64,000 bases of DNA from Leishmania donovani (Eukaryota > Euglenozoa > Kinetoplastea > Trypanosomatida > Trypanosomatidae). The translations under genes were made by a program, and so were the position numbers. The first letter of the stretch is position 1. Each line of letters begins with the position of its first letter. Below, piece after piece: positions 1-8,987 of the stretch. The notes beneath the pieces are model-generated. The model was not told where the DNA came from. It made no database searches and saw only the letters and a program-made list of their open reading frames with translations. The DNA lies in assembly GCF_000227135.1 (NCBI RefSeq), contig NC_018259.1, forward strand, positions 1,258,619-1,322,618. Reading direction: 5' to 3'.

Positions 1-141
1 CGCGCTGAGCTGGACCGGCTGGAGCGCGAGCTGCTGGCCTCTGAGGCCACGGCGGCCCCGAAGCGCCCGCTCACGGCGGAGCAGATTGCGGCTGAGCGTG
101 CTGAGCTGGACCGGCTGGAGCGCGAGGAGCTGCTGGGTGAG
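1..141 (+). repeat. 96-nt (32-codon) in-frame tandem repeat, end of array
   Basis: The sequence at 1-30 recurs almost exactly at 97-126, a 96-base period that keeps the frame. Each unit encodes RAELDRLERE followed by a leucine pair. The second copy has an extra Glu codon and then diverges, so this looks like the 3' edge of an array that begins before the window. Confidence 0.75.
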
Positions 142-1614
142 AGAGATACCACAAGCGCGTACGAGGAAGAGCGACCTCCAGCTGCTGATGAGTCTTTCAC
201 TTCGGCAGATGCATCTGTTAGTGCCAGTGCTTTGGCAGATGTGATGCTTGCTCGTCTGAAGGCCATCTGGCAGGCCGAGTTGGCGGCAGAGAAGCAGCGC
301 CGCCAACAACGCGAGGATCTACATCGGGCTATCTTCGAACACAGGCAGCAGCGCATCGCAGCCGCCGAGGAGGGAGAGGAGCTTTCTCCCTATCGTATTA
401 ACCGGGTGCACCTGCAGATGCCCTCCTCGGCTGCGCCGAAGAAGGCACTCCCGTCGCCGGCAGAATTGCCCACAACTATGGGGAATAAGTACCGTCAGGA
501 GCGCGCTGCACAGGAGCGTGCTGCTGTACACTGCATCGAGCGCTACTTCATTGGCTGGGGTGCCCGAAAGCACCTGAAGGCGTTGCTACGCGTGCTGGAT
601 GAGTATCTCAGTGCCCTGCAGGACTTTGACCGTCACGAGGGGCCCGTGCTTACCTTCGTGCGGCTCCGCGAAGTACTAGCCCGTTACCCAGACTTGCAAA
701 CGCGTGTTTCGCAGCTGCCCGTTTCCCTATCCCCTCCTGAATGTGCCGCCATTGAAGATGTAAACTCATCAGCTTCACCAGCAATATCAATAACCTCGAG
801 GAAAACTCTGAAAGGCTTTTCCCGCATCATCAAGGCGAAGAAGCAGCGAGCCCATCGCCAAGAGGCGCGCGACGCCTACCTGGACCAGTGCGCGGCAGAG
901 GATGCCGAGGCACATAAGGAGGCGAGCGCGCGCGTGATAACTGACTTCATGCGTAGCGCCGCCGCGCGCAGCACCTTGCGTAGCCTATCCAAGACGATGA
1001 GTTCGTACAACGACGCTCGTGCGATGCAGGAGGAGGATGATAAGAAGCCTGCGGCTCCAACGACGGATGATGGCAGCGGTGAGGGTGCGTACGCAACCTC
1101 TGCCGAGTTGTGTGAGCACTCCCCTTGGTCTGCGGCTCTCAGAATCCAGCGCTTCTTCAGGGGCGTGCAGGCAAGGCGTCGAGTGCGAGTACTGCAAGAG
1201 GCATACCGTGCCTACCTCGAGGAGGAGCTTGCAGTAGAGGAGCTACTCTACTCAGCGGCGGTTACCATTCAGTGCTTGTACCGAGGCCATCTGGCGCGTC
1301 GGCAGGCGGCCATGGTCATTGTGCAGCGTGATCTCTACCTGCTGTCACTCCAGGAGGAGGATGGGTCAGGTGCGGATTCGAAGCGCAAAGAAGGGAGTGA
1401 TGCGCCCTTGCCAGCAGTTCTATCGTTTCTTGCTTCCTCACCGAAGATTGTCGCTGGCGGCGGGGCCGAGGCAGCGGCGACTCGCTCCTTCACCCCACGC
1501 CGCTCTTCCTCGTCATCCTATACTGGTCTGCGCGAAGTTGCCAGCACAGCCATCGTGACCGAGGTGAATGAGGCGGACGAGGCAGCGCTGGATCAGCTTT
1601 TGCATCGCCCCTGA
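1..1614 (+). CDS. IQ-motif (calmodulin-binding type) protein, 5'-truncated by the window
   Basis: The frame is open from base 1 to a TGA at 1612-1614, giving 537 visible residues; the true start lies upstream. The first 47 or so residues are charged repeats (RAELDRLERE units 32 residues apart). Two clear IQ motifs follow near 1132-1185 (core RIQRFFRGVQARRR) and 1255-1305 (core TIQCLYRGHLARRQ), and a weaker one sits near 520-575 (CIERYFIGWGARKH). IQ motifs are established binding sites for calmodulin or EF-hand light chains, so a scaffold role is plausible. No catalytic domain is visible in the part present. The region between the IQ motifs is helical and rich in Lys, Arg, Glu and Ala, and the C-terminus is Ser-rich. 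The specific function is unknown. Confidence 0.85.
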   Translation, partial: RAELDRLERELLASEATAAPKRPLTAEQIAAERAELDRLEREELLGERDTTSAYEEERPPAADESFTSADASVSASALADVMLARLKAIWQAELAAEKQRRQQREDLHRAIFEHRQQRIAAAEEGEELSPYRINRVHLQMPSSAAPKKALPSPAELPTTMGNKYRQERAAQERAAVHCIERYFIGWGARKHLKALLRVLDEYLSALQDFDRHEGPVLTFVRLREVLARYPDLQTRVSQLPVSLSPPECAAIEDVNSSASPAISITSRKTLKGFSRIIKAKKQRAHRQEARDAYLDQCAAEDAEAHKEASARVITDFMRSAAARSTLRSLSKTMSSYNDARAMQEEDDKKPAAPTTDDGSGEGAYATSAELCEHSPWSAALRIQRFFRGVQARRRVRVLQEAYRAYLEEELAVEELLYSAAVTIQCLYRGHLARRQAAMVIVQRDLYLLSLQEEDGSGADSKRKEGSDAPLPAVLSFLASSPKIVAGGGAEAAATRSFTPRRSSSSSYTGLREVASTAIVTEVNEADEAALDQLLHRP

Positions 1615-3406
1615 GCTGCCGCTCTCCATCTTGCGTCGGCGGCACGCCAAGAGCACCCGCACCCCGCCATTTCCCGGGTACACAGTCAGAACATCTGCGC
1701 GCAATGTCAGGAGACTGCTGCCGTCTTTGCCCGCTTGCGTGCTTTCTTCCTTTTCGCTACTCGTATTGTACTGCTATACTGATGGTGCACTCCACTATAG
1801 GGGAAAGCGAGAGCGGTGTGGTCGATGGCGGTGCGCGATGTGTCTGTGTCGTGGCACTCACCGCCGCCGCTCGCGGTATCACCGAGTGCCAAGAGAGTGG
1901 CAAACAACACTCCTTGTTGGTTTCGTCTCTGTGTCTCCTTATCTCACAATCACTCTCGTCGGTGGCGTTCCCCTTGGCCGCTTTCTTGAATATGTTTTCT
2001 GTTCTCTTCCCGTTGCCGGCGTTCTTTTTCTGTCGTTTCCGTGCCCGGTTGCTCTCACCCTTGTGGCTGGTGCGTGTCTGTTGTCTCCGCATTCGGCTTC
2101 AGGACAGTTGCTTGTGCTGCGTGTGCGTGCAACAGCCTATATACATGTGCATGTGCTGAGGTGTGTGTGGATGTGCCTGTGTGTGTACCTTTTTTTATAT
2201 AATTCTCGTTTGCTTTTGCTGTTCTTGTTATGATGTACAGAACATCAGCAAAGAAGGCCAATGAGCCGCTCTCTCTCTTTGGCTGGATCGGTGTAGCCTG
2301 CACATGCCGAGCTGGCGAGGGTACGAGGTCTGCAGCGTTCTGTTTGCTTGTTTCTGACTTGGAACGCGCAACCATCCTTCACCACCCTCTCGCTTGCTCG
2401 TTTTGGTTGTTCGTGTTTCCGTCATTTTCCTCGTTGTCTTTCGATTTTTTTTCGTTCTAGGGTGCTCGTTGACGCTTCACCGCGGTTCTTCCCGTCACGT
2501 CTCTTGCTCTACTCCGCCTTCTCTCTGGATGAGCCTCATCTACCCCACCCCCTCCCACCCGGCTTATTGCCACTTCGATGTACATTGTCGTTCTCTTCGA
2601 CTTCAACTAGAATGGCGGAGAACAAGAGCGCGCGATATTAGATAAGTAGCAAGACGGAGAAACTGCAGCCCCCCAAAAAAACCACAAGAGGAGAGGTGGT
2701 ACGGGGAACGTCCCTACCTCCCTCCCTGTGCACCGCTGCCCCTTGTCTTTCGTATGTTTGCTCTCTCTTTTCTTCATGCTTTCCCTTCTGGTTTGAGCCC
2801 ACCGCGAACCAGGAGCGGCGAGCTACAACGAAACCGCCAACAAGAACAAAGGGAACGGATCGCACTCGATCTCCTCCCAGGATGCATGGCAGCGCCACCT
2901 CTTACCCCATCCACTCTCGCTCTCTCGCTCTCTCGCTCTTGCGCATCAGTGAAGTGCCGAGACGAGGGGCGGGAGTGGAGATGAGGAGGGAGCGTGTTTT
3001 GCGCTTGTGTGGAAAGCTGCCCCAGTTGAAACTTGCGGAGGACTCTCTGTGCATGTCACAAAAGGCTTCGCATCGCTATGTCCGTGTGCGTGCGTGGATG
3101 AAGGCGTATGCACTCGTCGCGGCCTCTTCGGTATCGCTTGCCTTTGTTATCTTCTTCTGTATGCATCACACACACAGACACACACACACACACACACACA
3201 CACAGAGAAGAACTTGCAAGTCGACACATCATAAAGGAAGAGCACATCGCAACAGCAGCTGCTGTGCGAGACGGGAGGAATAAGGTCGTGCATCTTCGCG
3301 TCTTTCGCGCCTCTGCTTGTTTTCTTCTCCGTTGGCTGCCGCCACGCATCCCTGCGTCATCGACACCCGCATTGTGCTCATCTGCGTCATCATCTCATTC
3401 GGCGCC
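1615..3406 (+). other. Intergenic region (3' UTR of the IQ protein, 5' UTR of the LRR protein)
   Basis: No gene is supported here. The stretch is pyrimidine-rich on the + strand and contains only short, compositionally skewed frames. A CA microsatellite lies at 3167-3204. A plausible trans-splice acceptor is the AG at 3176-3177, after the tract around 3140-3160. Confidence 0.6.
3167..3204. repeat. (CA)n microsatellite
   Basis: A CA dinucleotide run interrupted by one CAGA. It lies about 200 bases upstream of the LRR gene start, at or just after the predicted splice acceptor. Confidence 0.9.
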
Positions 3407-5860
3407 ATGATCTTCGAGCCGTGCGGCGACTTGCTCAAGGATTACAGCGCCTTCTGCGAATCTCTATCTGTTACAGAGAGGGAGGACGTGTACAGCGCTA
3501 TTCTTACTCGTGTCGTCGAAGTGCCCCCTTTGCCTGCGGATGAGCTCGAGGCGTCCGAAGGGGTCGGCGGTGGTGCTGGGGATGCATTGGACAGGCGTCT
3601 GATATCAGCCACTGCCAACGCGAAGGGATCGCGCCCGTCGACCAAGACGGCTTCCAAGGAGAAGGAGAAGGCCAGCGCTGGCGGCAAACACAAGAGCCTT
3701 CTCAAGAGCTCGCAGGAGGCTTCGACAAAGCCGGCGGAAGAGGAGACTCCACCCCATCTCCCGCTGACGCCTACCATCACCTACGTCTCACTCCACTACC
3801 CCGTCTTCTGCTTGAACCAGCGCGATATGACACCGCTCTCTCGCGCCATTCCGCACTGCCCTTCCTTGCTCTCCGTGGAGCTGATCGGGTGCGGGCTGAG
3901 CGCGCAGAGCTACATGCAGCTAGTAGAGGCGGTGTATCGCAGCCCGCGTGTCTTGTCTGTAGCGGTGGATTTCAACCAAGACATCAGTGGAAACTCTTAC
4001 ACGTCCCACTCTCTCGAAAAGGGCAGCCACGCGAGTGTGCTCACAAACACGCGAGAGCAGGCTGGGTTTGTGATTGACCCGACTCTGCGGAATGCCGCGT
4101 CGCGGTCACTCGGCGATGCGCTGGAGATGTCAGTCGGCGGCTTCTGCGGCCTCTCCTTCGCTTCAGGAAACTCGCAGGAGCGGCCCTTCAGCTTGAACAC
4201 AGTCCCTGCAACCTCTCCCAGCGGTACGAGCGCGGCTGACGCGGCGTCCAGTGGCGACCGGAACACTTCTCGTGTTGCCGGGGGTGACCCGAAGCCGGCC
4301 GTTATGCGCAATTCGAGGCTGTCGCAGAGCGCGGCAGCGGACGCGTCCGCCACCGTCTTGACCGAGGCTCAGCGGGTGGGAGAGGCCGGCGACGAGGACC
4401 ACAGCGGGGGCAGCTTAGAGCTGTACTTTTACCCCACGCAGTTCTGTGGTCTGGATCAGTTGCCCACGCAGCTGGAGCTGCAGCTGCAGGAGGAGACGGA
4501 GAAGAAAGGCAAGGTGGATAGCAAGCGGCTGCAGCAGGTACAGGCGCAGCGTGACACCTTGCGCATCTTCAATCGGCAAAACCGCATGGCAGTTCCCAAA
4601 TCGTGGGACGGCATCCTCTTCACCGGCATCCGCTTCCTCAGCTTGCGCGGAAACGGCATCGACGACGCAGCCGTAACCCGCATCGTGGATGTGCTAAAGC
4701 ACAATCCCCGCTCGCAGCTCGAATCGCTGAATCTCTGGGGCAACAACATCACCGACCTTGGTGCCACGGCGCTGGCGCAGCTGCTGCGCCATAATCGAGA
4801 CATCCGCGTCTTAGACGTCGGCAATAATAGGCTGAGCGACACCGGTCTTCTGGAATTGATTGACACGTTGCGCATGCATCAAGTGTCATCGCTAGAGGAG
4901 GTACTTGCGCTGCGACGTGCCTATTTAACCAGACGAGGCGCGACAGATGAGGAGCGCAAGGCTGCGGGGCAGCCGTTGTTGGCCACCGATATCCCAAGCT
5001 ATGAAGATCTCTACGCCTACTGGTGGTACACGCAGCAGCAGCTACACCAGCAGCCGCCGCCGCTTCCACACGCGACCGAACGTGGTGGCGCCGCGGACGC
5101 TACACCCCAAGTGTGGAACAACTTGTCTCTCTCTTCCGCTCTTTACATGGCGCCGCCGCCGCCGCCTCCGCAGCGCGATGCATCGCTCAGCCCCAGCTCT
5201 TCAAGCGCGAAGCGGGCTTCTTCGAAGAGCAAGTCCATGAGGTCGGAATTGGTTCCTGGAGGCTGCGGTGGCGGGCCAATGGCATCCGCAGCAGCTACAC
5301 TGTCTTCATCTGCTGCGAGGGCAGCGATGCGTCCTACGGTGGCCTTCGACAGAGACTGCGTGCGGATGTGCCACCTCGCCGAGAATGACCCATCCATCCG
5401 CGTACCGGGCAACACGGTACTGGAGGTGCTGAACCTGGAGGAGAACCGCTACGTCACCATCATCGGTGTGCGCGAGGCTGCGCGGCGGCTCGCCCTACAC
5501 GAGCCAGCAACGACGGCGGAGATGTTATCCATGGTTGAGGTCCGGGAAGTGCACTCGACGCCGTCACTTTCACCGTCTGCGCCGCATTCCGCCGCGAGTT
5601 CGAGCATGGAAGGGGCTAGTAAACGCCTCACAAGCGCCATCCACCGTAGCACAGCCGCTGCCTCGCAGCCGATGCCGACACCGTTGACGGTGATTCACCC
5701 ACCTGAGCTACACTGCGCCGGGCTGCGGCTGCGGGTGTGCGCTGTGAGATGCCACCGCGAGTCTGATCGCAGGACGTGGCGTGAGATGGATGAGGTGCAG
5801 CAGCACCTGAACGCCTCTCTGGCACAATGGTCCCGCTCTCGTGCCGCTTCGCGCACGTGA
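3407..5860 (+). CDS. Leucine-rich repeat (RI-type) protein
   Basis: 817 residues. The frame can be read back to 3317, but the codon there is TTG, so the first ATG at 3407 is chosen. Leucine-rich repeats are clear at about residues 409-490: three consecutive units with FLSLRGNGIDD, LESLNLWGNNITDLG and IRVLDVGNNRLSD, the ribonuclease-inhibitor type spacing. A unit near residue 153 (LLSVELIGCGLS) and one near 670 (LEVLNLEENRYVT) suggest a repeat domain interrupted by low-complexity insertions (Lys/Ser/Ala-rich near 60-120; Pro- and Gln-rich near 545-600). No signal peptide or membrane segment is seen. Such proteins usually bind partners as scaffolds; the partner is unknown. Confidence 0.88.
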   Translation: MIFEPCGDLLKDYSAFCESLSVTEREDVYSAILTRVVEVPPLPADELEASEGVGGGAGDALDRRLISATANAKGSRPSTKTASKEKEKASAGGKHKSLLKSSQEASTKPAEEETPPHLPLTPTITYVSLHYPVFCLNQRDMTPLSRAIPHCPSLLSVELIGCGLSAQSYMQLVEAVYRSPRVLSVAVDFNQDISGNSYTSHSLEKGSHASVLTNTREQAGFVIDPTLRNAASRSLGDALEMSVGGFCGLSFASGNSQERPFSLNTVPATSPSGTSAADAASSGDRNTSRVAGGDPKPAVMRNSRLSQSAAADASATVLTEAQRVGEAGDEDHSGGSLELYFYPTQFCGLDQLPTQLELQLQEETEKKGKVDSKRLQQVQAQRDTLRIFNRQNRMAVPKSWDGILFTGIRFLSLRGNGIDDAAVTRIVDVLKHNPRSQLESLNLWGNNITDLGATALAQLLRHNRDIRVLDVGNNRLSDTGLLELIDTLRMHQVSSLEEVLALRRAYLTRRGATDEERKAAGQPLLATDIPSYEDLYAYWWYTQQQLHQQPPPLPHATERGGAADATPQVWNNLSLSSALYMAPPPPPPQRDASLSPSSSSAKRASSKSKSMRSELVPGGCGGGPMASAAATLSSSAARAAMRPTVAFDRDCVRMCHLAENDPSIRVPGNTVLEVLNLEENRYVTIIGVREAARRLALHEPATTAEMLSMVEVREVHSTPSLSPSAPHSAASSSMEGASKRLTSAIHRSTAAASQPMPTPLTVIHPPELHCAGLRLRVCAVRCHRESDRRTWREMDEVQQHLNASLAQWSRSRAASRT

Positions 5861-7295
5861 TGCTCAAAGTGAAAAGAAGTGCAAGGGTGTGGGGCGGGGG
5901 GGGGGCCGGCGGCGGCGGCGCAAACGGGAAATGTAGAGACTGACCACGCGAACCCGCGGCACTGAGTGCCGGCGATGCATGCACACACACGCACTCGCGC
6001 AAGCACCACTTCACCATCGTCCGATGCCCAAAGGTCACCTCACTGTTTTTTTTTTTGATGTGCACTTTCCTCTCTGTTTCCTCGTATCTTCTCTTACCTT
6101 GGCGTCATGCTGGGTGGAGGCTTCATTAGCTTGCCTCTGCATATGTATGCGCGCGTGCATGCATGCTCACCGAGAACGAGCTCGTGGAGGGGCGCGGCTA
6201 GAGTTTCCGAGTGCTAGAGGTCACGCTGCTCGTTGCTTGCTCCAAAGGGTCGCGGCCCCTCTCGCTCTATTCTCCGTGTGGCGTCGTGTTCCTGAGCGCT
6301 GCGTGCTGTGCTCTCTCAAACGAACAAGCGCATCCGTGCGCGAGGTCAGAGCTGCGATGTAATCCGAACAGACAGACAAACAACGGCTCGAGAGAAGAAA
6401 AGAGCAGCAATGATTGTTCTATTCTCGCGCTTCCCTTTCTATGCGTCATGCGCATATGTGCGTGTGCGCATGCTCCTCCCTCGCGCCCCTCTCTCTGGTT
6501 CGACGATGCCACTGCTGCAACCACCGGGACACCACCAGGTGAGGTATGTACGGGTTTGGAGAGAGGAGATGGAGGAGCGAAAAGGCAGAAAGCGGCACTT
6601 CAGCAGGGAGACGGAGGGGAGGGAGTGGGAGGGGGGGCTGTTGCACCCCCCCCCCCACAGCTTGAAAGTGACTGGACGGAAAATGTGCACGGCGGTTTAG
6701 TAAACTAATAGGACCCCATTGACGAATCGCGGGCTGTCAAGCGCACCTCCCCAACCTCTCCCTATCTTTTACCTTCGTGTTTGACGTTTTTTTTTACTGC
6801 AACGGGCCATCACGGCATTCTCTCTGCCCTCCTTTTCCCTCGTCTTATCTTCACCCTCCCCCTTCCACCTCCCCCATTATCACCAACGCATCAACATACC
6901 GCGGGCCGGAGCAGGAGACAAAAAAGTCATTGAGCGTCCCTCGCACATATTTTATAGGAAGGTATTGCCTTCCTCTTGCTTTCGGCGACACTTAGCCGTA
7001 ACTCTTTCTTCCTCCTTCATCGTAGTAGTGATAGGGATAGCCAAGCGAGACAACGTAGCTCTCTCTCGCTCGCTGTGTAGTGTGGGCCGCCCAGAAGGTG
7101 AACGCTTTCGCACGCGTAAGCGCGCATCGCACGACTAGAAGTGCTGGTGTGCGCTCAGCCTTTCCCTCTTTTCTTCTTTCCTTTTCCTTCGGCCAGTCAG
7201 CAGTAACCCGCACTTCAGCAGTCTTCCATCACGCAACTTCTCGGCTCCGCCTTACTTGTCTCTTCTCTCAACTTTTTCGTCCTGCGATAGACAGG
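5861..7295 (+). other. Intergenic region
   Basis: No gene is supported. It contains a G-run (about 5894-5904), a C-run (about 6646-6656), TG/CA-rich stretches, and the splice signal of the downstream gene at its 3' end. Confidence 0.55.
7160..7196 (+). promoter_or_regulatory. Predicted spliced-leader acceptor for the mL43-like gene
   Basis: A nearly uninterrupted pyrimidine tract is followed by the first AG at 7195-7196, leaving a 5' UTR of about 99 bases before the ATG at 7296. This is the standard kinetoplastid arrangement. Predicted from sequence only. Confidence 0.6.
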
Positions 7296-7793
7296 ATGTC
7301 TTGGCGGGCGCGCTTCACGCCCTGCGTGGGCTCCCTCACAGTGTGGCTGAACCCCAAGGATCCGAACTGCTTCGGCGTGCGCAACTGGTGGCGCAACAAT
7401 CTGCCGGAGCTGCAGCTGCTGAACCCCTTTTGCACGTTCACAATACAGGAGCTTTCCTTCGGTGAACCGCACATGTACGTCAACTACACGCCAACAGATC
7501 AGCGCATGATCCGGCTAGCCGGGGCGACTGAGGAGGAGTGCGAGGAGATCATGGAGGCGTGCATCACGTATGGCATGAACCACGCCATTATCGAGCGTCC
7601 GCGAACCGACGACGGTGGTGACTTAGTGAACCAACCAGCCATCACATCCTTTGGCTACACTGAGAGCTTCACCGCGAAGCTGGAGGTGGCACCGCCTGCG
7701 GACATAGGCCAGAAGACGACGGAGGGCGTCGATGATCCAGGCCAGAAGCCGCGCCTCTACCCTCGCAACGTGGGCTGCAAATTGATGCCATAG
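7296..7793 (+). CDS. Mitochondrial ribosomal protein L51/S25/CI-B8 domain protein, probably mL43
   Basis: 165 residues from the ATG in ACAGGATGTCTTGG. The frame is open further 5', but that part is the pyrimidine-rich leader. The N-terminal 100 residues fit the thioredoxin-like L51/S25/CI-B8 fold: a first strand (GSLTVWLNPKD), a GVRNWWRNNLPELQLLNP helix, then the EPHMYVNYTPTD strand pair. The following IIERPRT...QPAITSFGY stretch resembles mL43 of mitochondrial large ribosomal subunits more than the complex I subunit NDUFA2, which is shorter and ends before this point. The likely role is in mitochondrial translation. mL43 against NDUFA2 rests on recalled family patterns, so the subfamily is less certain than the domain. 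Confidence 0.82.
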   Translation: MSWRARFTPCVGSLTVWLNPKDPNCFGVRNWWRNNLPELQLLNPFCTFTIQELSFGEPHMYVNYTPTDQRMIRLAGATEEECEEIMEACITYGMNHAIIERPRTDDGGDLVNQPAITSFGYTESFTAKLEVAPPADIGQKTTEGVDDPGQKPRLYPRNVGCKLMP

Positions 7794-8987
7794 TGAACCA
7801 ACTCATCCATCCACACAGGCGGAAAGAGCAGCCGGGCTGGGCTCCGCCATTGCATGTGAGTGGATTGCAGTGCGACGTCTCCACATTCATCACTCGCGCC
7901 CGCCTTTCTTCCACACAGCCTTGCCCCTTTCGCCCCCCTGAAGCGTGCGTCTGTGGTGCCCTTTCTCTGCCGTTTCTGCTTACCTGCCTGAGAACCATGA
8001 AAAGGAAAGCAACATCGAGGAGGGCGCACCCCATTCGCTCGGCGACGAGGGGGGAGGGTGAGCGCTGTGGCACTGCGGTGCGCAGACTCGAACGTGCTGA
8101 GCTGGTCAACTGCATGACAAAGACCGAGAAAACGACAAGCCGGTATGCACGCGCGTATGTGTATCCTAGAGACGTACTGGAAAGCGAAGGCAACCACGGT
8201 GTTAGTGCCCGGCGCGTCTGTGCGCTTCTCTTCTTGTCTTCCCTTTTTGCGCATCACTCACCAAGCTCATGCGTCCACCACGTTCAGTGGCGGCAGCAGT
8301 TTGATCTCTCTTCAACAGCCTTCTCTGTTATTTTATGGACGAAGCCAAGAAGAAAGGGCTGAAAAAGGAAATGCACCGCAAGAGAACGCCGACGCACCTC
8401 GCGCCTTAGCACCTCTTCAAGCTTCCTGCTTTCATCCGCCGCCTCGTCCTGCTTTCATGCCCACAGGCCATGGTACTCGAGTCGCTCTGCCCCTCTTTCT
8501 CTCTCTACCTGTGCATGTGCGCGGGTGTGCGAGCGCACCACCGCAAAAACTTGCAGAGAACGCATCTGCGTACTTGCGCTTACGGGTGTGCGTGGCGGAA
8601 AAGACGACTGCGCTGCCAGGCGTATGTGGTGAGCGCAAACGCGTGTGTGTTGCCATGAAATCCACAGCCTCATTTCACAAGAGTGCCCCGATCCCACCAT
8701 CGAGGTGAACTCGACAACAGCCACCCCACCCCTTCCACACACGCACAAACATACACACGAACATGCCTCGCTCTCTCTCTCGACTTATTTCTCTCTCCCC
8801 CTGCCCGTCTCTGCCATGGCCTTCCACGCCTTTTTTTTTGATGTGCGGGTGGCGCGAAACCGATGGGCGTACGCCGATGGACGCGCACGCATACACGCGC
8901 GCCACCTCACCTCCCGCGCTTAAACATGTGCGCACAAGTAGTCTCTGTGTGACGCGTTGATGGGTAAAGGAATCGTCGAACGGACAC
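7794..8987 (+). other. Intergenic region
   Basis: No supported gene. Overlapping open frames on both strands have UTR-like composition. A pyrimidine-rich stretch at about 8770-8840 precedes the next CDS. Confidence 0.55.

Noticed and set aside
3317..3406. Longer N-terminus for the LRR protein with a hydrophobic segment
   Set aside because: The codon at 3317 is TTG and the sequence is pyrimidine-rich leader; the first ATG is at 3407, so no signal anchor is called.
7669..8257. Overlapping - strand frames of 166-174 codons
   Set aside because: Antisense to the 3' end of the mL43-like gene and its spacer; no domain and opposite to all real genes.
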